58,154 bases of DNA from positions 1-58,154 of the forward strand of contig JASMJM010000038.1 in assembly GCA_030749725.1 (NCBI GenBank), in the 5' to 3' direction. Under the pieces are notes generated by a model, which saw nothing but the letters and a program-made list of their open reading frames with translations, had not been told where the DNA came from and made no database searches. This document shows, in pieces, positions 37,143-45,485 of the stretch (position 1 is its first letter; every line of letters starts with the position of its first letter). The position numbers and the translations under genes are program-made. Source of the DNA: Pseudomonadales bacterium. Its GTDB lineage: Bacteria; Pseudomonadota; Gammaproteobacteria; Pseudomonadales; Azotimanducaceae.

Positions 37143-38648
37143 TTAGAGGATGTCAGGCAACCCCTTGCGGTAATTGCGCCATTCGAGCACCTGCGCCACC
37201 GTGCGAGCGGCTCGCGCCACGCTCGGATAGATGCCGATTCCCTCCCGGTAGGCCGCGCGACTGAAGGAGTCCGTCCTCACCCCCATCATGCGCGCCATGC
37301 GCCCGCTACGCAGGATACCCACCACTGGCGTGCCCGTTTCGTCCTGCAGATGCCGCATTTTGAGAGCGGCTGCCTCCGCCGCCTTGGCCATCTCCTTTTG
37401 CTGACGTTCGGACTCTGTGGACGTATCGTCGTCCTCCTCGTCGTCGGAGGATTTCTCGTCCGGCGCGGGGGGCCGCCATCGGCCCGTAATCGGCGACATG
37501 AACATCATGTCGATCCCCTCTGCGGTTGCCACGAGCTTCAGCATATCGTCCAGGTGCTCCTCAGGGGGAAAGGCATCGATGGGGTTGTTCACACTGCTGC
37601 CGGCAACCGGTATGTACTCGCGCATGCGTTCCACCGCCTTACGCGGCATCTGCGGCACAGTCAGACCCTCGCGATCGATAGCGTCCGCGGAGAGCACGGC
37701 GAAGCCGCCGCCGCCACCGCCGAAAAGGCACACACCCCTGCCGGTGATATGGCGAGTATCGGTCGAAGCTGCCACGACCAGGTCGAGGAGTTCATCGATG
37801 GTCTCGGCCCGCACGGCGCCCGTTTGACGGCAGACCGCATCGAAAACTTCGATCGACCCGGCCAGAGACCCAGTGTGTGAGTGCGCTGCGTTGGACCCGG
37901 ACTGCGTGCGCCCGCCCTTGAGGATAATCACGCGCTTCACGCGGGCGCAGCGCTGCAGCGCTTCGAAAAACTGCCGGCCGTCGCGCACGCCTTCTATATA
38001 GGCGGCCACCACATCTGTCTCCGCATCGGTCGCCGCGTAGTCGAGAAAGTCGTGCGCACGAAGATCGGCGCCGTTGCCGTAGGAAATGGCCTTGGAAAAT
38101 CGAATGCCGCGTGACGTCAGCCCATGGACGATCTCACCGGCGTTGGCGCCCGATTGCGACAAGAGGAATACATTGCCGGGCTCCATCGGGAAGCCACCCA
38201 TAAAGGCCAGGCGACTGGCGGGAACGTACAGGCCCATGCAATTGGGGCCGATCGCCCTGATGCCGGCCTCGCGAAGTTTCTCCACCATCGTGTGCTCGAC
38301 CGCCGCCATCTCTTCGTTGCCTGTCTCCGAAAAGCCGGCAGTGAAAAAGTGAATTGAGCGTATCTTCTTGGCTACGCATTGGTCGACCAACTGAGGGACG
38401 ACAGACGCGGGCACCTGGGAAATCACGTGATCGACCGGGTCGGGCGTATCCAGCAGAGTAGGGTAGCAGCGAGCGCCATTGAGCTCGTCGATTTTAGGGT
38501 TGACCGGGTAAAGGCTGTCGGTAGGGAATCCCGCCTCCACGAGCGAGTCGTAAAAGCCCCCCATCATGCCGGTACCCGGCTTGGAGCGAACGCCCACCAC
38601 GGCGACTGCACGCGGGTGAAATATGGGATCTAGGGGATGTTTGGACAC
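37143..38648 (-). CDS. CoA-binding acyl-CoA synthetase (ADP-forming) alpha-type protein
   Basis: A 501-residue protein. The N-terminal CoA-binding Rossmann domain has AVAVVGVRSKPGTGMMGGFY; the succinyl-CoA-synthetase-like domains follow, with AHSHTGSLAGS carrying the phosphorylated His. It lacks the beta (ATP-grasp) half needed for full ADP-forming acyl-CoA synthetase, and none is adjacent. Between about residues 397 and 430 is an unusual acidic then helical insert (DEKSSDDEEDDDTSTESE). The GTG start is preceded by AGGTGC within a hairpin. Confidence 0.82.
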   Translation of the reverse strand: MSKHPLDPIFHPRAVAVVGVRSKPGTGMMGGFYDSLVEAGFPTDSLYPVNPKIDELNGARCYPTLLDTPDPVDHVISQVPASVVPQLVDQCVAKKIRSIHFFTAGFSETGNEEMAAVEHTMVEKLREAGIRAIGPNCMGLYVPASRLAFMGGFPMEPGNVFLLSQSGANAGEIVHGLTSRGIRFSKAISYGNGADLRAHDFLDYAATDAETDVVAAYIEGVRDGRQFFEALQRCARVKRVIILKGGRTQSGSNAAHSHTGSLAGSIEVFDAVCRQTGAVRAETIDELLDLVVAASTDTRHITGRGVCLFGGGGGGFAVLSADAIDREGLTVPQMPRKAVERMREYIPVAGSSVNNPIDAFPPEEHLDDMLKLVATAEGIDMMFMSPITGRWRPPAPDEKSSDDEEDDDTSTESERQQKEMAKAAEAAALKMRHLQDETGTPVVGILRSGRMARMMGVRTDSFSRAAYREGIGIYPSVARAARTVAQVLEWRNYRKGLPDIL

Positions 38649-38649
38649 G

Positions 38650-38668
38650 GCACCTAACAGTCAGGTGC
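38650..38668 (-). promoter_or_regulatory. Hairpin that overlaps the ribosome site of the CoA-synthetase gene
   Basis: On the minus strand, GCACCT and AGGTGC form a perfect 6-bp stem with a 7-base loop, ending one base before the GTG start codon. The 3' arm contains the only plausible Shine-Dalgarno sequence, so the stem could block translation initiation. Confidence 0.45.
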
Positions 38669-38703
38669 TCGCGCCCTGCTGCTCCTTTGATGAAGTTGCC
38701 GGG

Positions 38704-38712
38704 AGTATAACA
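38704..38712 (-). promoter_or_regulatory. Extended -10 promoter candidate for the CoA-synthetase gene
   Basis: On the minus strand the sequence TGTTATACT is an extended -10 box (TG-n-TATACT), about 55 bases upstream of the start. No clear -35 hexamer accompanies it. Confidence 0.38.
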
Positions 38713-38798
38713 CAGACATTGTAATGAGCCTTAGCCGGCACTGAGGGGCGGTGTCGGTTGGGGAGTGAGAATCGGTATATCCAGGGCGGCACTTTTTG

Positions 38799-39980
38799 CT
38801 AACGATCCGGGATTCGGGTGGCCTTGAATCGAATCGACATACTGCGTTTGCGGATGAGGAGATCCAACTCTTGCTCATCATTGTATTGTTCTATCTTCTC
38901 CCTGTATTTCACAGCCTTGCGCATATTGATATCACTTTGCCGCTGGTCACCGAGCTGTCTGTAGACATGGGAAAGCGCCAGGTAGAACTCCGGATCGTCC
39001 CGCTTCCTGTTGATCGCCTTTCTGAGATACTCTCGTGCAGCCTGATAATCATTCTGGTCGTAGGCCTTGCGACCCCTGAAGAACAAGTAATAAGGGTGCT
39101 TTGACCTGTACCTCTTTACCATGTCGAGGTATCGATTCTCCCTGCGGCTATCGCCCCGCTCGTGGTACAGGTGGCCGAGGTTGCTCATCGCCGTATAGTG
39201 ACCTGAATCCAGCGTCACTGCGCGCTGAAAACTGAATTCTGCCTGTTCAGATCTTCCCAGCCTGCGCAAGGCGGCGCCCATGTTATTCCATGCATCCGCA
39301 AACTCGGGACTGATGGTAAGGGCGGAACGGAAGTAGCGGACTGCTGTGTCTGGATGGCCTTCGATGATGCTCTCAGCACCCAGGTTGGTGTAATAGAGAG
39401 CCAACGCATGGCTGTCCGCTATGCTATGGCTGTTGTTTTCATCGAAGGAGACATCAGGCCGGAAGTCGACTACGTATTTTTCGTACCCACTGATCCGGCC
39501 TACAGCGTTGATATGGTCGTTGCGGACCATTGTGGTCCCGGTCTTTTCCCACGTCGGTTTGAGCGCCACCACCTGGTACTTGGCATCCACGTTCATATGC
39601 CGGGCTGCGGCCACGTACAGATTGGTCATGGACAGGCAATTGCCGCGTCTGGCCCGGAATGTTTCCATCGCTGTCTGCGTGCGGCTCCCGTCATATTTAA
39701 TATTCAGGTTTTCCGGTGCGAACATCAGTTTTCTCAAGGCGTTAATCTTCGTTTTGACCGACCACTTGTCGTTTACATGATCATCGATGTAACGCCTGAG
39801 ATCATCGTCCAGGATCAAGGGATCTACCGATTCCGCGCGATCATCCGGCGTCCCCAGAATGGCTGTGAGCATATCCGCCTGTGTGGACGAATCATGATCT
39901 TCGGATACCGGCGGCAGGTACCGGCTGCAGCCCGCAAGCAGTAGGACCAGAATTGTGTATGCGAGAAGGGTCGATCCCAT
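38799..39980 (-). CDS. Lipoprotein with transglutaminase-like and TPR domains
   Basis: A 393-residue lipoprotein: lipobox LLAGC (Cys about 17). Residues 90-190 form a transglutaminase/protease-like domain with the Cys in ARRGNCLSMTNLYVAAARHM, the His in RNDHINAVG and the Asp in YVVDFRPD. Then follow four to five TPR repeats (for example DTAVRYFRSALTISPEFADA, then WNNMGAALRRLGRSEQAEFS). ATG at 39980 has GAGAG upstream. It is likely outer-membrane or periplasmic and involved in protein interaction; substrate unknown. Confidence 0.78.
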   Translation of the reverse strand: MGSTLLAYTILVLLLAGCSRYLPPVSEDHDSSTQADMLTAILGTPDDRAESVDPLILDDDLRRYIDDHVNDKWSVKTKINALRKLMFAPENLNIKYDGSRTQTAMETFRARRGNCLSMTNLYVAAARHMNVDAKYQVVALKPTWEKTGTTMVRNDHINAVGRISGYEKYVVDFRPDVSFDENNSHSIADSHALALYYTNLGAESIIEGHPDTAVRYFRSALTISPEFADAWNNMGAALRRLGRSEQAEFSFQRAVTLDSGHYTAMSNLGHLYHERGDSRRENRYLDMVKRYRSKHPYYLFFRGRKAYDQNDYQAAREYLRKAINRKRDDPEFYLALSHVYRQLGDQRQSDINMRKAVKYREKIEQYNDEQELDLLIRKRSMSIRFKATRIPDR

Positions 39981-40084
39981 AGGTGCTCTCGACGGCCTCA
40001 CATCTGATCTAACTGTTAAGCTATGGTGCCTCTTGTTCCAAAAGACGCCAATCGTTACCACGTCGTTAACAGCCTTTCACGCAT

Positions 40085-41293
40085 TCACTCGGGAAGGCCG
40101 CATTCACGGCAGTATTGTCCATAAACATAGGTCGGAAGATCACAGTGTTTGCATTGCCTGAATTGCTCGAAGCCGCATAGCGGACAAGCCTGGGCATTCG
40201 ATGGCAGATGAACACCACAATTCTGACAAAGCCTTTTCGAAATACGCTTCGCCAATAACTTCTCGTGGGAAAACAGCTTCTTTTGGAAAAGGTACACCAA
40301 CACCAAGGCTGCTAGAACAGCGGAGCCCATCAGCATGTAGTGCCATAGCGCCACGAGCCTCAGAGATTCGAGCAACTCAATCAGGTCTTTGAGAAGTCGT
40401 TTGGGAATGATGTCGTAGACCAACTCGGCTATCTTAATCACTACGGGAACGAATACGACCACCATCAGATGGGAAGACACCAGCACTTGAAAGGGGCGAC
40501 CGCCGGCAACGCTTCGCGAATTCCAGAAATAGAATACGAAGACAAGAGGCAACAGGAAGATGAACTCCATCCCCAAACGCTTTGCAGGATGCCAAAAGTT
40601 GAGATTGCGGACTTCATCTGCAAGCCCATCTCGTTCTTCCTCTGAGACTGCCGCACTGATCGCGAACAAATCAATCAGCCGTTGGTCCTGCATAAGCGTC
40701 GCTTCCAGCAACCCCTCTTCTCTGACGAGCATGTCAATGGCCTTGGTCGCAGCTGCGACATCCTTACCGACCTCGGTGGGTGTGTCATCGGCCTCTTCTC
40801 TCGCCACTGTCTCCAGGAGCGAAGTATCATATATGCCCTTGATGCGATCGAGTTCTGACTTGGTTTCGTTTAACTGCGTCCTGAGTTGCAGGAAGTTCTT
40901 AAGATTGGCTGAAATCCTCAGGTCACGCTTCAATGAGTCGATCAGTGAAGTAATCGACTCGCAGGTAGGATGCTGCTCCTTTGTGATTACCTGACGAGGT
41001 GCGTAGCTCTCGCGATAGTCTGAGACTATCTGGCTGATACGAACGAGTTGATTGATGTCATTCCAGTCACGCTTTATGACGATATCTCTGCAATGCTGGG
41101 GAATGTATTCCGAAGGTCGCGTTAGCTGCTCGGTGTGTCTTGCCAACCCATCGAAGATGGATATGAGGATGAACAGATCGAGAAAGAGGACAACGGCGAG
41201 TGCAGCTTTGCCGATGGGTTGACTGTCCAGACTTACAAGATTCCTACCAATTCCTTTACCGAAATTCCGAACTTGTTCCAGCATGCTCGTCAC
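40085..41293 (-). CDS. Membrane protein with coiled coil and C-terminal double zinc ribbon
   Basis: A 402-residue protein. Helix 1 is at about residues 28-48 (ALAVVLFLDLFILISIFDGL). A charged helical stretch of nearly 190 residues (about 50-235) likely forms a coiled coil. Three further helices follow (near 243, 275 and 315). The C-terminus has CQNCG...CPLCG and CKHC...CREC, two CxxC pairs each, giving two zinc ribbons. No family name can be given. The ribbons face the cytoplasm if the helix count is four. Confidence 0.65.
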   Translation of the reverse strand: MTSMLEQVRNFGKGIGRNLVSLDSQPIGKAALAVVLFLDLFILISIFDGLARHTEQLTRPSEYIPQHCRDIVIKRDWNDINQLVRISQIVSDYRESYAPRQVITKEQHPTCESITSLIDSLKRDLRISANLKNFLQLRTQLNETKSELDRIKGIYDTSLLETVAREEADDTPTEVGKDVAAATKAIDMLVREEGLLEATLMQDQRLIDLFAISAAVSEEERDGLADEVRNLNFWHPAKRLGMEFIFLLPLVFVFYFWNSRSVAGGRPFQVLVSSHLMVVVFVPVVIKIAELVYDIIPKRLLKDLIELLESLRLVALWHYMLMGSAVLAALVLVYLFQKKLFSHEKLLAKRISKRLCQNCGVHLPSNAQACPLCGFEQFRQCKHCDLPTYVYGQYCRECGLPE

Positions 41294-41357
41294 TCCTGGA
41301 CTGAAGAGTCTGCCTGATCCGCAATATTATAGCCTCTCTCGGTCTTCCTTTTGTGAC

Positions 41358-43208
41358 TTACCTGCTGGTCAGTTCCGCCATGCCCGCCCTGACCCGTTCC
41401 GCCTTGGATTCATCCCACCACCAGGTATCGAGCCAGGCGGCCCGCTGTAATCGTGATCGGTTTTCCGGTATGCCAAACTTGTCCCAATAGACTAACCGGT
41501 ATCCGGGGGCCCCGAGCCCCGGTATGTAGTAGAAATTCCACAGCAATATTCGGTCGAGCGCTCGCGTGGCGGCATAGAAGTCCTCCGGTGTGCGCGCAGC
41601 CATGACATGGTCGACCATTACATCCACCGCTGCATCTCTGATTCGATTCCAGTTCTGTCCCCCTTCTGAATTGGCAGACGCCGTACCTAACCGGTTGCGC
41701 AACATCAGGCCTGGCACGTTGCCCGATTCAAACGAGATAGAGCCACCATCGAATTTCCCGTTGCGCATCCGATACAGCCAATTCGAGAGTTCCGGCGAGC
41801 GCGCTGTTGTCTCGATGCCGACCATATTCAGCATACGCATAAAAGGTGTTTCCTGACGCAACGAGAAAGGGGATATGAAGATGAAACTTATTCTAAAGGG
41901 TTGACCGGTCTCGACGTTCACCATGACACCATCACGGACCTGCCAGCCTGCTTCTTTGAAAAGTTGCAGCGAACGCTTTAGATGTTCTCGGTCGTAGCCA
42001 TAGCCGCTTGTTTCATTACCCAACCATGGCTCGCTAAAAACGCGATCGGGTATTCTTCCTCGTAGGGGCTCAAGCAGTGCTAATTCCTCCTTGGATGGCA
42101 AGCCACTGGAAGCCATGGGCGAATTGTAGAAATAGCTCTTGGCGTAGTTGTAGAACCCATGCATCAGGATGCGATTGGTCAACCTGAATTCGGACAGTAA
42201 CCACAAGGCTTCCCGGACGCGGATGTCCTGGAATCGCTTTCGATCGAGATTCCACATGATTGGTCCCCACAGCCCCCAGGGACGAGCGAGATCCACCAGT
42301 TCCTTCTTGAAATAACCCGCTTGCACTGCCGGGAAACTATAGGCAACGGTCCAATTCTTGGAAACCGTTTCATTACGAATATCGATAACATCACCCTTGA
42401 TGGCTTCCAACTGAACGGACTCGTCCCGAAAGTAGTCGTATTTGACTCGGTCAAAGTTGTACCGACCCCGGTTAACCGGAATCTCAGCGCCCCAGTAGTC
42501 GTCAACACGTTCCAGGATAATGTTCCGGCCAAGCTCGATCTTTCCGGCGCGGTACGGGCCGCTCCCGAGCGGTGGTAGAAGCGTCGTCTTGCTTATGTCG
42601 CGGGTGGCCCAGTAGTGCTTAGGCAGGATTGAGTAACCGCCAACAACGAAAACAAGGTCGGGGTTGCTGCGTGCACCTGGCCTGGTCGTAAAGAGCACTT
42701 CGTTGTCGCTGATCTTCTCTATAGTGTCCAGCTCCATGAGGGCTGTTTTCACCCCGGCGGCACCATTCTCTTTCAGTGTCTCGAAAGTGTGTACGACATC
42801 CTCCACAGTCAAAGGTATGCCATCATGCCAACGAGCGCCCTCACGAATCTTGAATGCAAATTGCGTGAAGTCTTCTGCCACCCAAATGCCCGTTGCGAGT
42901 CGGCCGTAGTAGCTGGCTGGTTCATCGATTGAGGGTTCCAGCAGTCGGTCGTAGACCAGGTTGCCTTCACCCAGTCGGGCGAAGCCGTTGACGACCCGGC
43001 CTTTGTCCAGAATCCCGTTGAAGCTGTCGAAGGTACCCATGTCAGGAGCACGAAGCGTGCCGCCCTTGGGTGCATCCGGGTTGACATACTCGAAGTGGCT
43101 AAAGTCGGCGTCGTATTTGAGTGGTTCGATATAGGACGTGCCATGGCTGTAGTCAAACGCATGGACCAGCGGCGAACAGAATAAGATTACAGTAGCCAGG
43201 AAGCGCAT
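41358..43208 (-). CDS. Extracellular solute-binding protein, YejA-like (paralog 2)
   Basis: A 616-residue binding protein closely similar to the product of 27500-29350 over its whole length (DYSHGTSYIEPLKYDADFSH, then WVAEDFTQFAFKIREGARWH, and WNFYYIPGLGAPGYRLVYWD). The signal peptide is MRFLATVILFCSPLVHA. ATG at 43208 has GGGGAGA at the proper distance, which also fixes the start of the other copy. No YejBEF-type transporter genes are nearby, so it must use a transporter encoded elsewhere or have another role. Confidence 0.88.
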   Translation of the reverse strand: MRFLATVILFCSPLVHAFDYSHGTSYIEPLKYDADFSHFEYVNPDAPKGGTLRAPDMGTFDSFNGILDKGRVVNGFARLGEGNLVYDRLLEPSIDEPASYYGRLATGIWVAEDFTQFAFKIREGARWHDGIPLTVEDVVHTFETLKENGAAGVKTALMELDTIEKISDNEVLFTTRPGARSNPDLVFVVGGYSILPKHYWATRDISKTTLLPPLGSGPYRAGKIELGRNIILERVDDYWGAEIPVNRGRYNFDRVKYDYFRDESVQLEAIKGDVIDIRNETVSKNWTVAYSFPAVQAGYFKKELVDLARPWGLWGPIMWNLDRKRFQDIRVREALWLLSEFRLTNRILMHGFYNYAKSYFYNSPMASSGLPSKEELALLEPLRGRIPDRVFSEPWLGNETSGYGYDREHLKRSLQLFKEAGWQVRDGVMVNVETGQPFRISFIFISPFSLRQETPFMRMLNMVGIETTARSPELSNWLYRMRNGKFDGGSISFESGNVPGLMLRNRLGTASANSEGGQNWNRIRDAAVDVMVDHVMAARTPEDFYAATRALDRILLWNFYYIPGLGAPGYRLVYWDKFGIPENRSRLQRAAWLDTWWWDESKAERVRAGMAELTSR

Positions 43209-43267
43209 ACCCATTCTCCCCACAGGCGTCGGCTTGTTGTTGACACCACTTGCACGAGCGGAACTGG

Positions 43268-43300
43268 TGTCCGGATAGACTAGAACACATGTTCCGGACA
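43268..43300. promoter_or_regulatory. Perfect inverted repeat upstream of the YejA-like gene
   Basis: TGTCCGGA and TCCGGACA flank a 17-base spacer in the gap between the divergent YejA-like and methyltransferase genes. The spacing of the half-site centres (25 bp) suits a dimeric regulator or a loop. No such repeat is seen upstream of the other paralog. Confidence 0.5.
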
Positions 43301-43455
43301 ATCGCAATGCAACTGACGCAAATCACCAGCCACGAGCGGCATGACCGAGTTTAAGTTTGCCACCGCAGGCGCGTTGGCCAGAGCGGATGATTCCTGGCGT
43401 TACCATTCTCGACCTGCTACCGTACCAAGCTTCCCAGTATCCCGGGGTATAGGCG

Positions 43456-44016
43456 ATGGGCGTGAATGACACGAGGCGCTTTCCGGCGTTCGCCAACTTC
43501 ATCCACGAGACGTATCCGCATGCCAAGACAGTGGCAGACGTCGGGGGCGGCCATGGCAATCTCTCCTACTACCTCCGCGAGCTCGGTCACGATGCCACCA
43601 TTATTGACACGCACGAAGCTCATCTGCCGCGCAAGCTGCAACGGGCTTTGCGAAAACAATCGGTGAAGCAAGGCAGACTCATTGAAATCCCAAGAGTCGT
43701 GGGCAAGGTACAAGACGTTGACTTGCGACCATTCGACATCATTGTAGGGCTCCATCCTGACGACGCCACGGAACATGCGGATCGCGAAGCGATCAAGCTC
43801 GGAAAGGATTTCGCCATTGTTCCATGCTGTGTATTCCCCATCGATGGCGTCAAGCGCACCCAGGAGAATTGGCGTGACTACCTGGCGTCGCTTTCTACAG
43901 ATATCTGCAGCGCAATGTTGCCGATAGACGGTGCAAACATCGTGCTTTATCGCTGCATGCAGTCCACAGAGCAGCCGGGAAAGTCAGATGCAGGCGAACC
44001 GGTGGTTGCACTCTGA
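43456..44016 (+). CDS. Class I SAM-dependent methyltransferase-like protein
   Basis: A 186-residue protein with motif I VADVGGGHGNLSYYL at about residues 27-41 and an acidic residue at the end of strand 2 (IIDTHEA). The later segment DIIVGLHPDDATEHADREAI, with VPCCVFP after it, resembles the Methyltransf_32/METTL25-like group. Substrate unknown. No strong ribosome site precedes the ATG; an internal GTG two codons later is possible. Confidence 0.72.
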   Translation: MGVNDTRRFPAFANFIHETYPHAKTVADVGGGHGNLSYYLRELGHDATIIDTHEAHLPRKLQRALRKQSVKQGRLIEIPRVVGKVQDVDLRPFDIIVGLHPDDATEHADREAIKLGKDFAIVPCCVFPIDGVKRTQENWRDYLASLSTDICSAMLPIDGANIVLYRCMQSTEQPGKSDAGEPVVAL

Positions 44017-44166
44017 CGAAAACTTGAAGGCGCTGTAGTTTGCATCCGTGATGTGCTCTAACGGATTTCTCGCCACTCGCACCTCACCGATTGTGTCAGC
44101 AAGGTATCCGTGAACTTGTGGGTCCCATTAGGCTATGTATATGAAGTGGTGTCCGAAGCAGATGAA

Positions 44167-44802
44167 TCATCCCCCTTTGCGCTCGACGAGACCGCCGAAG
44201 ATACTCCACAAGGTGAGCAGCGTGAGAATGATGAAGGTCGGTATCCAGTCCCAGACCAAATACAGGACAGAACCCAAGACCGTTACCAGACACGCTGTCC
44301 CGACATGCAGGTTCACGCTTTCGCGTCCGGCCAGAAGTCCATTCAACACTGCGAGAAGAAGCGTACCGACAAAGAGGATCGCCGCGTTCATCATGGAGTA
44401 TCCGACCGATCCGGGGGCTTCCACTATAAGGATCACCAGGAACGGTGTTGCCAGTGAGAAAAAATAGATGACCAGTTCAATCGAATGTGGGATCCAGCCA
44501 TCGTAGAAGCCGCTATAGGTGACCTCCATGTCGCCGCCGCAATCCTCGCAATGTAGCAGAAGGCTGCGACCTGACACCTCGAAGACCCAGTAGAAGCAAC
44601 TGTAAGTCGACAGGGCGAGAACAACGCCAAGCGTCTTGGTCAACCAGCTCTCAAGCTCGAGTTGAGAGAGCGCCCGGATCCACAGTGACGCCCCCAGGCC
44701 GATCGTTAGCAGTAACGGCAGGATGGATGTCGGCGTTGCATCTACGATTTCGTGACCACAGGAGCTGCACTTTAGACCCCGCGATGAGCCGCTGAATATC
44801 AT
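44167..44802 (-). CDS. Membrane protein with two zinc-binding CxxC pairs
   Basis: A 211-residue protein with an N-terminal ribbon pair CSSCG at about residues 12-16, a second pair CEDCG near residue 84, and about five hydrophobic helices (28-46, 58-75, 107-125, 136-155, 165-200). CxxC pairs in a small polytopic protein suggest a metal-binding or redox element. No family is recognised. It is the second zinc-ribbon membrane protein in this part of the window. Confidence 0.6.
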   Translation of the reverse strand: MIFSGSSRGLKCSSCGHEIVDATPTSILPLLLTIGLGASLWIRALSQLELESWLTKTLGVVLALSTYSCFYWVFEVSGRSLLLHCEDCGGDMEVTYSGFYDGWIPHSIELVIYFFSLATPFLVILIVEAPGSVGYSMMNAAILFVGTLLLAVLNGLLAGRESVNLHVGTACLVTVLGSVLYLVWDWIPTFIILTLLTLWSIFGGLVERKGG

Positions 44803-45384
44803 CTCTCACCTAGCTGGTCCGGGACTTGGAAATTGGTAAACTATCGCCAGATCCACATCTGAATAATCGTCTCAAAAGACCTGAAGTTGATGGTAAATTG
44901 TCAGAAGATTCTCAACTTGTGCTGCCGGAAAATGACCGTTTTGCCGTGCTTGCGTACACAGCATCGTACAACTTCATTGCAGAACTTGGCAATGTTCCAT
45001 GGACCTGCAGTGCGGGTCTGTCAGCACGACAAGTGGGGGACAATTGTGTTCCGCAGAGGACCTGTATCGGGATTCGATCTGTCCCACCAGCTTCCCTTCG
45101 GGTTTCTCTGCAGGGCTCTGTTCCTCTACTCTGTGGCATCCATAAGGCGAAGCAGCTCTGGCCGTGACTCACTTGGGTACGCTGCGTGATGGGTCAGCCA
45201 GCCGAACCGTTTTGAAGACATCAGCGACCCTGGAGTCGCGCCCGATCTTCAGCCCCCATGGACGTGCAAAACGATGTCAAAATGCCTCGCCCGGCAGTCG
45301 AATCGATCAGCTGTTCTTATAAGCATTAACTAGTTGGCATTTCGGCAGAAAACCCCATTTCATGCCGATAAAAGATCCGATTGC

Positions 45385-45413
45385 TTGACATCCGATTTTC
45401 GGATCGGTACCTT
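45385..45413 (+). promoter_or_regulatory. Promoter with palindrome in its spacer (flavoprotein operon)
   Basis: TTGACA at 45385-45390 is a perfect -35 hexamer; TACCTT at 45408-45413 is a weak -10 at 17 bases. Inside the spacer ATCCGA (45390-45395) and TCGGAT (45399-45404) form a perfect palindrome with a 3-base centre, and GATCCGA also occurs just upstream (45375-45381). A repressor bound here would block RNA polymerase. Confidence 0.55.
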
Positions 45414-45432
45414 CATTAGGTTGAGTTCCAGG

Positions 45433-45463
45433 GTTTCCGAGCGCCCGAAAGGGCGAAGGAAAC
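45433..45463 (+). promoter_or_regulatory. GNRA-capped two-tier hairpin in the operon leader
   Basis: In RNA form GUUUCC pairs with GGAAAC (outer, 6 bp), an internal loop GAG/AA separates it from CGCCC pairing with GGGCG (inner, 5 bp), and the loop is GAAA, a GNRA tetraloop. It ends 10 bases before the AAGAGGAG ribosome site at 45473-45480. The structure looks selected rather than random; whether it is a regulatory RNA, a protein site or a stabilising leader is open. Confidence 0.5.
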
Positions 45464-45485
45464 GCCAGCTGTAAGAGGAGGTGCT

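Larger units (their letters stand above)
44803..45485. other. Long regulatory gap before the flavoprotein operon
   Basis: This 683-bp stretch has no reading frame I support; the 114-codon plus-strand frame at 44826 shows no motif and no ribosome site. The right third contains the promoter, a palindrome and the leader hairpin described separately. Confidence 0.5.

Noticed and set aside
44826-45167. 114-codon plus-strand open frame before the flavoprotein operon
   Set aside because: No recognisable motif, no ribosome site, and composition unlike neighbouring genes; the region reads better as regulatory DNA.
45433-45463. Glycine-riboswitch-like GCGAAGG segment in the leader hairpin
   Set aside because: The other required elements (GGAGAG, CUCUCAGG) are absent, so the similarity is limited to a few bases.
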